The notes beneath the pieces were generated by a model. It was not told the origin of the DNA, searched no databases, and saw nothing but the letters and a program-made list of their open reading frames with translations. 64,000 nt of DNA from assembly GCA_014904985.1 (NCBI GenBank), contig MU128912.1:219368-283367 (forward strand), read 5' to 3'. This DNA comes from Hydnum rufescens UP504 (lineage: Eukaryota; Basidiomycota; Agaricomycetes; Cantharellales; Hydnaceae). Both the position numbers and the translations under genes were made by a program. Below, one piece after another: positions 47,901 to 57,555 of this stretch (positions are counted from its first letter, which is position 1; each line of letters opens with the position of its first letter).

Positions 47901-48619
47901 GTGGATTGGGGAGTGATCTCAGCGGCCTCTGCTTCTTTCACTCGTTCCTCCCAACGCCCTCGAACCGAGTCCACAGACGGTGCCGAACGGTGCCTGGGAA
48001 TTACCGGGGTTGGAATCGGGGGTGCATCGAACCGTTGATATTCCGGCGGAAGTGGTGGTCTATGCGACTCAGCAGGACCTGTGTGTTCAGGTAGATCCCA
48101 AGGAGCGGTGGATCTCTTTGTAGGCGTCCGATCACTTTCAAGGCCATCTGGCAGCTTGCGCGGGCTCGAATAAGTATTGCGCCTAGGCAACGTCGGTAAG
48201 GCGGTGGTAGCTCTACTATCGGAAATTTGTGGGGTGCCAATAACAGGAAATGGACGAGCCGACGATCGGGAGGCACTATCATGGCTCTCGCCCCATTGAT
48301 CGACTTGGGATGTCACGGGAGACGCGTCGGATGTACCCCGAGATGGGCTTTCTACGTCGTCAGAATAGCGTGCCTCGATCCTTGGCCCTTCAGGCCTCGT
48401 TGAATCAATGCTTATAGCCGTGCGATGCGACGGCATCCATCGTCGTGCCCCGCCTGGAGAAAGCAGGCCTTTTGTAAGAGAAGGCGCGCGGGAGAGCGAA
48501 GACGTTCGAGAGAGAGCAGAGCTGCCTTCCAGCAGGCGCGTCTGGTACGCAAAAGCACCCGTCGTGGGGCTCTTCGGAGGCACGGGAATAGTGTTCGGGG
48601 GTCTTTCATTGCGAGCCAT
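41939..48619 (-). CDS. IQGAP-family protein (CH, IQ repeats, RasGAP-like domain)
   Basis: Homologue of yeast Iqg1 and fission yeast Rng2, scaffold proteins of the cytokinetic actomyosin ring. Exon 1 (46865-48619) encodes a 500-residue Ser/Pro-rich N-terminus starting MARNERPPNTIPVPP, then a calponin-homology domain (VQRHFLIAYEYLCHIGEAQQ, GLRNGVVLARLARIWEGD). A long IQ array follows (about 45000-46300) with motifs such as VQAQARG, LQAIARAKISRR and MQAACRALLARR. Next are the GAP-related domain (YLLLQLFKLSIEEEI, PRQVAYVREALQAVVREVVE, AIGRLVYFRYIDPAIVTPE) and the RasGAP C-terminal domain (LPYTTVKEHALIYLLELEKL, ending NLNLLLFQINKK). The GAP arginine finger is not apparent, as in other IQGAPs. The reading frame is broken twice in the IQ array (near 46052 and between 46154 and 46181), so either the sequence has indels or this copy is damaged. 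Confidence 0.88.
45830..46125 (-). repeat. About 90-bp tandem units encoding IQ repeats
   Basis: At least three to four DNA-level copies of a 90-bp (30-codon) unit inside the IQGAP gene; equivalent positions lie at 45922, 46012 and 46103. Each encodes a helix with a core such as FRKAWNASLRRIYSRRNVFV. The last spacing is 91 rather than 90, which marks a one-base difference between copies. Confidence 0.8.
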
Positions 48620-48751
48620 GGCGCCCCACTTCCAGAGAACAAGAAATGAAAGCCGCCAGGCTCGACCAGGAGGTTAGGGGGCAGAGAACCAGTTCGGCTG
48701 ACCCCGTAATTCATTCGCACTAAACTGACGACCAACGTCCTCCGTACTTGC
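48620..48751. promoter_or_regulatory. Compact divergent promoter of IQGAP and E2-variant genes
   Basis: Only 132 bp separate the two start codons. No specific binding site can be named; promoter function is inferred from position. Confidence 0.5.
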
Positions 48752-51361
48752 ATGCAGCCTATGGGTAGCATAAGCGCCCTTCAAGCAGTATCGATAGAGT
48801 ACAGTTCTCTTAATTTTAATTCTCCCACTGGGATGTACTGCATGCCTTCAAAGAAGAGCCTGTTTCATTGGGACTGCGTGCTGTTCATCCACCAAGGTTC
48901 GGCATCTTGGACATTCCGTCAGCAATTATGCCGACCCCTTTACAAGCAAGAACGTCGTCCCCACGCGACCCGAAGACTGATTCCTCTGACCCATCAATGT
49001 ACCTCGCTGAAGTGTACGGCCTCATCCACAAGAATGGCGCGTCTTCGCTGGATGAATTTCACACTGCTCAAATATGGAACATACACAAGCTTGTTTTCGA
49101 CGCTCACCCCAACTACCGTAAGCAAACACGTCAGATCTGCGCTCCACCTCATGAAGGTGAACACATGACGACCTCGCGCATCCTTGCTGCCCTCACCGAA
49201 ACGAACGCTGTGCTCACCGAAACGAATGCTGTGCTCACAAAAACGAATGCTGAGCTTACGAAAACGAATGCCGAACTGACGAAAACGAATGCTGAGTTCA
49301 TGAAAATCAACTCCAGCCCCACCCCGAAAGCCAGTCAACACACTCGAAACCATGCTAAAGACAACATTCCCACTCCCTCTGCTCCTAGCACATGGAGGCA
49401 TTCCGAATGTCCGAAACCCATAACCCCGACAGGCCCAGCCAAAAAGCTCTTTCCCGCCCGCCCGCCCCCTCAAAGCCCAACATGCCGAAACCACCCAGGT
49501 CGCCTCAATATCCAAGTCTTGCCACCAATCCCGGCCGACAAGCGATTGACCGCCAATGACGCAGTTATCAGCATCAATCGCAGCCTCCGTGAGGCACACG
49601 CCCCAAACAACATTACCGTGATGTCTGTGCTATACTCGATGGCTGGTAACCCCATTGCCATTGCCCGCCCCCCTTGCTCAGCCAATGACCTACAACCCTA
49701 TGCGACCCTTATTGCTAAAGCCATATTCCCGCCGGTGGAAAAGGCTCAAGGACGCCCCGACAGCCAATACTTTCGAGTGAAACTCGACCACGTCCCGTTG
49801 AGGCGGGGGGATGGAACTCAGATCACCCCAACTGAAGTCGAAGACGAGATTGCAATGAATGTCACTGAATTCCCCAGTTTCATCCGCCCACTCCCTACAC
49901 GATGGCTGATAGCCGCAGACAAGATCCCCCAAAGCAACTCCGCCTCATTGGTCTTTACATTCACGCACGAACCGGAAGCACGACGCTTCTTCGACGCTCA
50001 CACCATTTTCGTCCTTGGTGAACCTTGCAAGACATCTCGATACGAAGAGCGCGCCCCCAAGAGGGACCCGAAGAGTGCTTCCACTCAGTACAACAACAAC
50101 CAAGCACCCCATCAGCCCGCACCAGAGAACGGAATCGAGATCGATGACCAGGTGTGGACCCCACCCCATGCAGAGAGGAAACGAAAACTGTCAGAAAATG
50201 CAGAGGTCCGGCGCCAGCGCCCTCCTCCCGATACCTAGCTAGCCGTCCACGTGCTCCCCGCGTACGAAAGCCTCACTCAAACTATGATATGTCCATGAAG
50301 ACGAAGGGAAAGCAGACACGAGACAAATGCAAACTCTCAGATGATATTGGACGTGGTACCTCAGGACGAAGGTGTTCGAGGTCTGCGGTTATGGACGCGG
50401 CTCTTATCTTACCTATACTGTGTATATACAATCCCTGGACCTTCGGTCCCCTGCCCTTGGCGCCCTTCGGGAGCAGCCGGTAGTTGCAGGTAAAATATCG
50501 AGATATTCATCATCATCACCACCAAGGTTCGGACGCTCAAGGCCACGAAATTTCATACTCGACCCACTCACACTTAATCCCTTAATATTCAGGATTATAC
50601 GCAGGAGCCGTGTGAGTGTCGTGTGTGCACTCACACACATATATACATAATCGCTCACGTAGTCGCCCGCCAAAACAGTCTGCGTTTCAAGATGGTCTTC
50701 AAGGAAGACTATCCACGCCACCCACCAGCAGTGACATTCCTTTCCGACACCATATTCCATCCATTGATCTCGCAAGACGGAAAGATGTCCCTAAAGGCTC
50801 GGTTCCAGACTTGGATGTTGGTGATTTCCACGATGATGATGTACAGCATCTTGAAAACGTAACGGTTTGTCCCTGAAACATCTGGGGGCCAGTCCACAGG
50901 AACACCACGTCTTTGACGTACTGCACGCAATCAAGGCAGCATTCAAGAAAGATGTGCTTGACCGCCTTGAAGAGAAGGATTGCCTTAACCGTGAAGCATA
51001 CAAGTATGCATTTTTATTTGTTTACGTAGTTCGTCCTTCCCTGAACATCACCACTCATTTCAAACTTGCCAGATTGTTCGTTGGTCCGTCATGCTCGTAA
51101 TGCTCCTGAACCTGAGTCCAATGGTTTTGCTCTAGATACCTAGAATCCCCATCATCCTTTGCGGCGCTGGCACGACAAACGGCCCTCCTCTCCCAGCGCG
51201 ATTCGGCTCTGTACGACCGTGACCACCCCACAGCAGGGCATACCTCAAGAGGAACAAATCCGCAGTCAAGTGGCATCCAATTCCTTCAGCTGGATGATAA
51301 TACCCTGGATGATCTACGATCCAAGATCGGATTGAGCAAGTGGACCTCGACACAGTCGTAA
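48752..51361 (+). CDS. Ubiquitin E2 variant, AKTIP/FTS-like, interrupted in intron 1 by a retroelement
   Basis: UBC-fold protein resembling AKTIP/FTS, which in animals works in the FTS-Hook-FHIP dynein adaptor complex. Exon 1 (48752-48896) reads MQPMGSISALQAVSIEYSSL and ends CVLFIHQ plus one base. Exon 2 is a 19-nt microexon (50593-50611) encoding GLYAGAV together with its flanks. Exon 3 begins at 50679 with LRFKMVFKEDYPRHPPAVTF. These join in frame to give the UBC core with FHPLISQDGKMSLKARF, then HHVFDVLHAIKAAFKKDVLD and RLEEKDCLNREAYKY. The last exon ends SALYDRDHPTAG-like sequence, FLQLDDNTLDDLRSKIGLSK and a stop at 51361. There is no catalytic cysteine in the expected HPN-type context, so it is probably a non-catalytic variant. 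Intron 1 holds the retroelement at 48903-50518. Confidence 0.85.
48889..48902 (+). repeat. Target-site duplication, left copy
   Basis: CCACCAAGGTTCGG, identical to 50519-50532. It covers the exon 1/intron 1 junction of the E2-variant gene (CACCAAG|GTTCGG). Confidence 0.9.
48928..50238 (+). CDS. Retroelement ORF1/gag-like protein
   Basis: Intact frame of about 436 residues from MPTPLQARTSSPRDPKTDSS; the open frame extends further 5' (48868) but that part is host exon sequence. Residues about 88-130 contain six 7-residue repeats of the type LTKTNAE, a leucine/threonine heptad predicted to trimerise or dimerise as a coiled coil, like LINE ORF1 proteins. The middle is Pro-rich and basic. A globular C-terminal domain has RLNIQVLPPIPADKRLTAND, TVMSVLYSMAGNPIAIARPP and PTRWLIAADKIPQSNSASLV, ending with HTIFVLGEPCKTSRYEERAP. 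This resembles the nucleic-acid-binding domain of fungal LINE ORF1 proteins, by my recollection of the family rather than a search. The basic C-terminus (HAERKRKLSENAEVRRQRPP) could serve nuclear import. No zinc knuckle is apparent. The frame is unbroken, suggesting recent insertion or selection. Confidence 0.72.
   Translation: MPTPLQARTSSPRDPKTDSSDPSMYLAEVYGLIHKNGASSLDEFHTAQIWNIHKLVFDAHPNYRKQTRQICAPPHEGEHMTTSRILAALTETNAVLTETNAVLTKTNAELTKTNAELTKTNAEFMKINSSPTPKASQHTRNHAKDNIPTPSAPSTWRHSECPKPITPTGPAKKLFPARPPPQSPTCRNHPGRLNIQVLPPIPADKRLTANDAVISINRSLREAHAPNNITVMSVLYSMAGNPIAIARPPCSANDLQPYATLIAKAIFPPVEKAQGRPDSQYFRVKLDHVPLRRGDGTQITPTEVEDEIAMNVTEFPSFIRPLPTRWLIAADKIPQSNSASLVFTFTHEPEARRFFDAHTIFVLGEPCKTSRYEERAPKRDPKSASTQYNNNQAPHQPAPENGIEIDDQVWTPPHAERKRKLSENAEVRRQRPPPDT
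49192..49317 (+). repeat. 21-bp tandem repeat, about six units
   Basis: Units of the type CTCACCGAAACGAATGCTGTG in the retroelement ORF1, diverging gradually along the array; each encodes one heptad of the predicted coiled coil. Confidence 0.9.
50519..50532 (+). repeat. Target-site duplication, right copy
   Basis: CCACCAAGGTTCGG, followed directly by the original intron sequence (ACGCTCAAGG...) leading to the TATTCAG acceptor at 50592. It carries a second potential 5' splice site. Confidence 0.9.
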
Positions 51362-51442
51362 CATTACAACGATTTTGGGTACTCTACATTACGTCAGGAA
51401 TTGTGATTTATCTGTATGTTCTATCGGTCGTGAGCATGATGT

Positions 51443-54400
51443 CTATTGACGAAGGGATGGCAATGATGTGGATTCTCTGATGTTGGCGCTTGGACCATGT
51501 CTGGAGAGAGGGACGGGAACGACTTCGATCGGAGTAGGAGGTCCCAAGTCGTCCTGTTTGTCTTCAGAAATAAGTCTCTGCACTCCCAATGACAATTCAA
51601 CTCGCTGACCTCGGGAACTCTGCCAAAGTGTTTGAAAGTTTGTCGATGACCAGGCTATAGTCCAGATGCTGGGTGAGGCCCCTGGGAAACAGTTTCAATT
51701 AGGTCAGTGTGGAGCATGAAGATAATGACAGGCTAGCTTTGCGAACCTCCTAGTCGTGACGTTCAGTGAATGTCGAGCATCCAACGCCGAGTCCAGTACA
51801 TTTGAGGAATGGGCCCCTTCACTAAGAGAGAGCTTGATAGAGTACTCCTTGTCCGACTTGCCTCGCCCCTGATTTCGTTCATAAAGTTCGAATCTGCATA
51901 TTCCTGCAGGTCAGTAAATTCAGAAGATGCCGACACAAGGTTTATCGTCTGACGTGATATGCGACTACGTCAAAATCGGAATATCAGCTTGGGTCTTCGA
52001 TAGATGACACATAAAAGTTGTCATACTGCATAATCTAGCTCGGGAATCCGTGGGCTCGCAATGGGAAGTCCGGAGGTGAGGACAAGATTGACCAATGTGT
52101 GAATGTGGCTCTCTTTAGTGAAGTACGCGGTAAATGAGGGCTGCTCGCTATTGCGAGCTTCCTCGAGATCACCAACGACTTTCCGCATAAGTGGTAACGA
52201 CGTCAGGACACCAATCTCCTCCCTATCGACGAGATGAGTATCGTGCGATGTCCACTAGTGTTCGCCCGACTCACTTTTCCCACGCTTCAATACCATACTC
52301 CTGCGGAGCGACAAGATCGAACAATGCCTTGGCGCGACCATACAATTCATGAAGTTTACGGTCCTTCCGCTGATCGTCCCCCGCAGCGTCGAAGATCGCG
52401 AAAAGAAAGGCTCGATGGTGGAGAGCACAATACTGAAATGTTGATTACAAAGGGTGCTCGGTGCAGCGCAGTCGATTTACATACTTTTATAGTGTCGTAG
52501 AGTTCCGAGACTCGAGAAGGATCGAATTTCTCTTGCTTAACGTCACAAAAGTCCTCGAATAATTTTTCCCAGCGTTCTCGGAATAGCCACGGCTCGTCTG
52601 AGCAACACCTAATTCGAAATTGAGCATAATTTATCAATTATTTTATGATGGCCCTACGTACCATCGCGTTTGAATCTTGTTCACGTCCATCTCCTCGAAG
52701 TTTTTCCGCATGATGGCGCGGAATGAGCTGAGAAGCTCGATGACCTCCTATAGCATAATCGATAACATGCAAAAATACAGTCCTCCATGGAACCCCTATT
52801 TTCGCGGAAAATTTACCTTGACAACCTCCACGGGTTCCTTTTTCATGCGCCAAGTCAGTTCGGGTCGTTTCTCAGGCTCGCCAGGACGCAGAAGAATTTT
52901 CAGACGCTTCTTCACGTCATCCATCAAGTCCTTTGCCGCATTCGAGTCGTCAAGGAGATCCTTCCGAACAATGAGCTGAATGGGTTGTGTCACGGATAAA
53001 CCAGACGCATCAGATGATCGGGAGGAGCGGACAGGAGTGGAGGCCATACTGGGGCTTGATGAAGGGAGGTGTAGGCCTTCTAGGAGTGCGGCAGCAAAAA
53101 TCTCAGCCGAAGCGACAACCCTTCTTTCCGAAGAAGTAAATATCTTGAGGAATCATTGCTTTGGGTGAGAAACATTCTCCCTCCCATAGAAACGAAGTCG
53201 GGGTACCTTGACATTATTCAGAACGTCCTTATCTACAACAAGCAAAGAATAAGTGGAACAATCCGCAATACGAAAAGAATTCTTAAATATTTACTGATTA
53301 TACTGATATCTTTCTTTATGTTTTCGCCCAGGTCTCGGGATTGATAACGGGCTGCGTGCGTGAACTGCGAACAGCAAATCATTCACTTCACGTTCAGGCA
53401 TCTTCGGGGGTTGATATAAAACACACACCTCTCCGCCCCACTTAAATACGAGCTGCAGCTTCTCCAGCTTCTTCCGTGTCCCAGGAGGATTTTTCCCTCT
53501 TTTAAATCCCGGCTTGAGTTGTGCCTTCGTCCCGGGAGATCGATCTTTCGGCTCAGAGCATTGCTCAGCTGCGTGAGCTTTGCAAGATCCTCGCCACTGG
53601 CACCAAGAGTCTTTGCCTCCTCGATGGCCGCAGCAATAAGCGTCAATTGCTGCGATTCACGTAATATGATTTCCTCGTTTTCTCCATTCAACAGTCTCAC
53701 GAAGGGGGTCGTCCATAGCTCTGCGACGGGAAAGTTGAACTTTAGCTTTTGCTTTGGCGTACGGTCAGCGTGGCGGAAAACTGCGAGAATACAAGTTAAT
53801 GATTTATTCCTCGGAAGGGATGAGATTATTCACCTGTAACGTTGGCTTTAAGCACCCAGGACGAAGCAAGATCCGGAAATGGAGGCGCAGTGGCGTTGGA
53901 TCGGTTTGGAGATGTGCTGACTCGGTGGCACACTTCGTATAAAATCTCAGCAGCTTTATCTGCATGGTGATGATGCAACGTCAGAGCAAAATATTATGAG
54001 GGATAAACATTCAACTTACCATAGTATGATTCATTCCCCTTGACAAAGCTCCATCCGTTGACGTCAATAACCATGCTCCGCCTGCCATTATCACACCGCA
54101 AGACATCGAATCCGCAGACACGCTGCCCAAAGCCCTCGCAAATCTTCCTTGCCCAGGATTTCTCTGCATCGTTCAGGTGAGTGACAAAGCTGAATGTGTT
54201 GCGAATCAACCTGGCTGCACCATCAGAGACTGCGGAGGAGCGCACCGAATCTCTTTTCCGTCTGTATTTCGGCGCACTACTCCATCGACGACCGGCGATT
54301 TCCTCGTTTCCGCATGAGTATACGTGGGGCCAAGAGTGTAAACTTTGATGTCTTCCGCTACATGAGCTTTCAGTACGTGGCCCCAGGACCAGCGACATAG

Positions 54401-55361
54401 GATCCCAAACCATTGTCGACGCCAATAAACTCCTCGTATATGTAAGAGCCGTCTGTACGCGGATGCGAAAGAGTGGGGTCAAGTTCGCTAGATTGATTTC
54501 CTATCTAGCAAAAGAGCAAATGTCAAGCTGTGTCATGTCCCCAAAATGGTAAGAGATGAAAGATGAAGAAAAACCTTGCGAAATAATCGTCGGCCACCCC
54601 CATTTCTGAAATATATGAAAACATTATGATCCTCGCCACTCACGGGCTTCTCGACGAATGGTTTTTCGAGAACATTTCCATCAATAATGAGGGCATTTCC
54701 GTCTTCCCGGACGGTGACCTCCGGAGCTGGCATGGGGGCGCCAAGTGTAAGGCCGATGCTGGCTTCGACCATTTGGACGAGCTCTGGATCAACTTTAGGA
54801 CCACCGTCACGAGATACGATGAATCTCCGAGGTGTTGGGACACCAAAATGATCCAAGATGGCATAAACGGACCTGCGGTCCCATAGGAGGGCCTGCGTGG
54901 GCAAGTCATTTATGCAAACTGGATTTCGAAGGCGAACATATTGGACGGCCTTTTCAAGCGGAAAGTCCGCACTGAAAAAAGATATTAAAATATCACATCT
55001 TGGCCAATTCTCTACATCTATATAGACGCCCTTTCAAGATAGCCGCCAATTATGAACGAACGTGCGGGGGGGACTCACCTTCGTCGAGGATAACTTTATC
55101 GCCAAAGATCTTGACCTCTACATGACCCCGGCCACGCTCAACGATACGAGTGAGGATCTCCCTCATTGCCTTGCTACGTGCTTTAATATCTCGTGCACAG
55201 ACGCCGAGAATGACCTTTGAACCATCGGAAGGATATTCCCGGTCGGGTTTGGGTGACGGGGATTCAGCACGGCCAGTGCTGAAGGCCGAGCGAGAACGAG
55301 AACGATCCTGATATCCAAACTTACGCGTAGAGAGGGTGCGGGGAATGGTGGTGGAGTCCAT
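51443..55361 (-). CDS. VIP1: Diphosphoinositol pentakisphosphate kinase VIP1/Asp1
   Basis: Bifunctional enzyme that makes and removes the 1-position pyrophosphate of inositol pyrophosphates, affecting polarity, microtubules and phosphate sensing. The start at 55361 opens [20 protein letters not shown]. The ATP-grasp kinase domain includes [59 protein letters not shown] and [20 protein letters not shown] (built by splicing), then [13 protein letters not shown] and [20 protein letters not shown]. The histidine-acid-phosphatase-like domain begins [15 protein letters not shown], which has the RHxxRxP core. It continues with [14 protein letters not shown] and a Ser-rich C-terminus ending STSLPSLRQ at 51443. 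Many short introns are present; I did not place each one. It converges with the E2-variant gene, 81 bp away. Confidence 0.9.
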
Positions 55362-57555
55362 GGTGCGTTCAAACCGGCTGCTTGCGGCCGCCCGTCGGTT
55401 GCAAAATCGAGGGAGCTTGCTTACTCGCCTGAGGGATGAGACGGCGCACATGTATATCGGGTATGCGGGGACGATATAAAGGTCGGGGACCAAGGTGCCA
55501 AGCCTCGGGCGATTATCTCACTCGAATTTGATTAGATACTCATACATTACCAGTGTATACGTAGGAGCTCATCAAGAACAACAGAATCGACCCTTCGATT
55601 CTTGATGGAGAGCCTCCAGAATTCGGATCAGAGTGAATTATATAAATGGCACTTGGCTACATTGCAACGTGACATAACACCCAACGCAGGATTCACACCC
55701 GGCCGTCGGCACTCACAGCGAGACGGCGGTCAAGTCGCTGCACGTACATTCACAGGTCCTTGGTATTAGTGAGAAGATTCTATCATTCACACATCAACGT
55801 GCTTGACCCCAAGAATTACTATATTGTTTTTTTTTCTGTAGGTGTACACGCCGGCACCTAGCGTGGGTTTGTCGCTGGTAGAACTATTGGGCGTGGGAGC
55901 GACTAAAGTAGACTAGTAATCATGTAAGTGCACTCCGATGCAAGTGAAAAGGTTAGGACTAAATAAGGCAGCCACCTATTAAGGTATAAGGGGAGCCAAT
56001 GACTCCCAACAAGAGCATCAATGTGGGGAAAAGTCATGATATGCTTCGATATCGAGAGCCTATCATCGAAATGGACAAAGCGTGCACTTCTGTTCCATTT
56101 TTGAAAGAGTCTTCTGAAAGTTCCTTTTTTTTTTTTACACGTAGGGGTCATTCCCTCTTTGGGCCTGTGGAGCTCCTCGGTTACTTCCGGGTTTCGATGC
56201 AGTGCAACCGGCGCGATCGAAATCGATTAATTATGCAATGATTGTGGAGGCCATCACTTTTTGCGCGTGCGTTTTCGCGCCCCCGCATTCAATATCATTT
56301 GGTATTTGGATTGTATATCTGTGGCGGGCCACTGTATGTGTATGCGAGTAGTTTGTGCTGCAGCCTGCCTACGGAGGGCGGCCACGATCTCCGGGCGTAG
56401 TTGTCGAGTCAGGTACGTCACACCCCCTTGAATGCTACTGTTTTTTTGTTTTCCCCGCATGCATTTTTCACGCTCATGTTCAGAGGCCACCTCATTTCGA
56501 CATTTGAATTCCTGTCTGCAAGCCCTGCAGCTGCCCAGGGCCACCCACCAGATCTGGCAAGGCCAATATTGTAGCAGCTTGAGGCTGTGAGATCCGTTGA
56601 TGATTGACTCATATTGAGCCGTACACTAATCACATCTCCTTGTTTTCGGGCCCACTCTACAGTACTCGCTAAGGCTTTAGAAGGAATTTCTCTGTTCCTG
56701 GTGGAGGGGGGTCTCGGTAATAATATGTGGTGCTGTTGGCGGCTCAAACAGCCGAAGGCGGTACCGGTGTGTGGCGGCAGTATTATTGTAGAATGTACGG
56801 TGCTTTGGCTATATCGGCTGTTTTTGGGAGCGTAGACAGCGTACGCGTGTTCTACAGTATGTATCGATTTGCCATTTGCTTCGCGAATATTTCACACACC
56901 CACACCCACACACACATACACAAGCTAAGCTAAAACCAAGGACACATGGTTCATCGGAGGAACCATGCACCAAGCGAAATGAATCGCTGCAGCTGGAGCA
57001 GAGCAGTGAGTCATTATATTCCATATCGTGCACGTGTATGGTAGTTGTGGCCCACGCCAAAAAAAAAAGAAACCCCGGTTCTTCTTACTGTACATTCCCG
57101 AAATCAGCAGCACCTGCAGGGTGAGGTTACATCTGGGCGTGGGACTGAGGACGAACCTGAAGTGTTTCTGCTGTGGGAACCATGTTAATAATTATTCTGC
57201 TTCGGTCCACGCTTTGCAGGGTGAGTGGGTCACCCCCCCCACTCCTCCATGGCCCCTCATGCATGCACTCGTGAAGCCAAATGATTGAAGCACTTCGCAC
57301 CTTCGTCTGGGAAAGCCTAAGAAGGAAGGAAGAAGATCGATATGTCACTATTAACAAATCTCAGCCACCATCCTCTCAAAATGGTCTCTTCCCCACCCGC
57401 GGCGCTTGTTTCTCAAAAATTGACAAATGGCGACCGTATATGATGCGAACAATTAAGGCGTTATAAATTACAAACATACATACATACATACATACTATGA
57501 ACACATTATCATTACTTATGCACTGATCATATATTAATATCCCAGCGTCCGGCGC
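55362..57555. other. Intergenic region, about 2.2 kb
   Basis: Upstream of VIP1 and downstream of the F-box gene, both on the minus strand, so it holds the VIP1 promoter and an uncharacterised remainder. Features seen are CA-rich repeats (56899-56922) and an ATAC microsatellite (57474-57495). Open frames of 80-110 codons on both strands have no domain, signal or splice support. Confidence 0.6.
57474..57495. repeat. (ATAC)n tetranucleotide microsatellite
   Basis: About 22 bases of ATAC repeats just downstream of the F-box gene. Confidence 0.9.

Larger units (their letters stand above)
48903..50518 (+). mobile_element. Non-autonomous LINE-like retroelement carrying only ORF1
   Basis: 1616-bp insertion bounded by a perfect 14-bp direct repeat. 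It contains one long open frame starting 25 bp from its left end and about 280 bp of 3' region. That region has two small hairpins (GGACCTTCGGTCC near 50437; CCCTTCGGG near 50463) and ends in a short ATC-type repeat tail (ATTCATCATCATCA). Variable-length target duplication plus a simple-repeat tail fits target-primed reverse transcription. No reverse transcriptase or endonuclease is present, so it would need a partner LINE. Being a one-ORF element, it resembles half-LINE elements such as mammalian HAL1. Exact ends rest on the direct repeat. Confidence 0.82.

Noticed and set aside
49192..49317. 21-bp repeats considered as a minisatellite unrelated to coding
   Set aside because: They stay in frame and encode a regular heptad coiled coil, so they are explained by the ORF1 protein.
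56254..56747. Overlapping minus-strand frames with several cysteines
   Set aside because: No splice support, no start context and no recognisable fold; codon pattern looks random.
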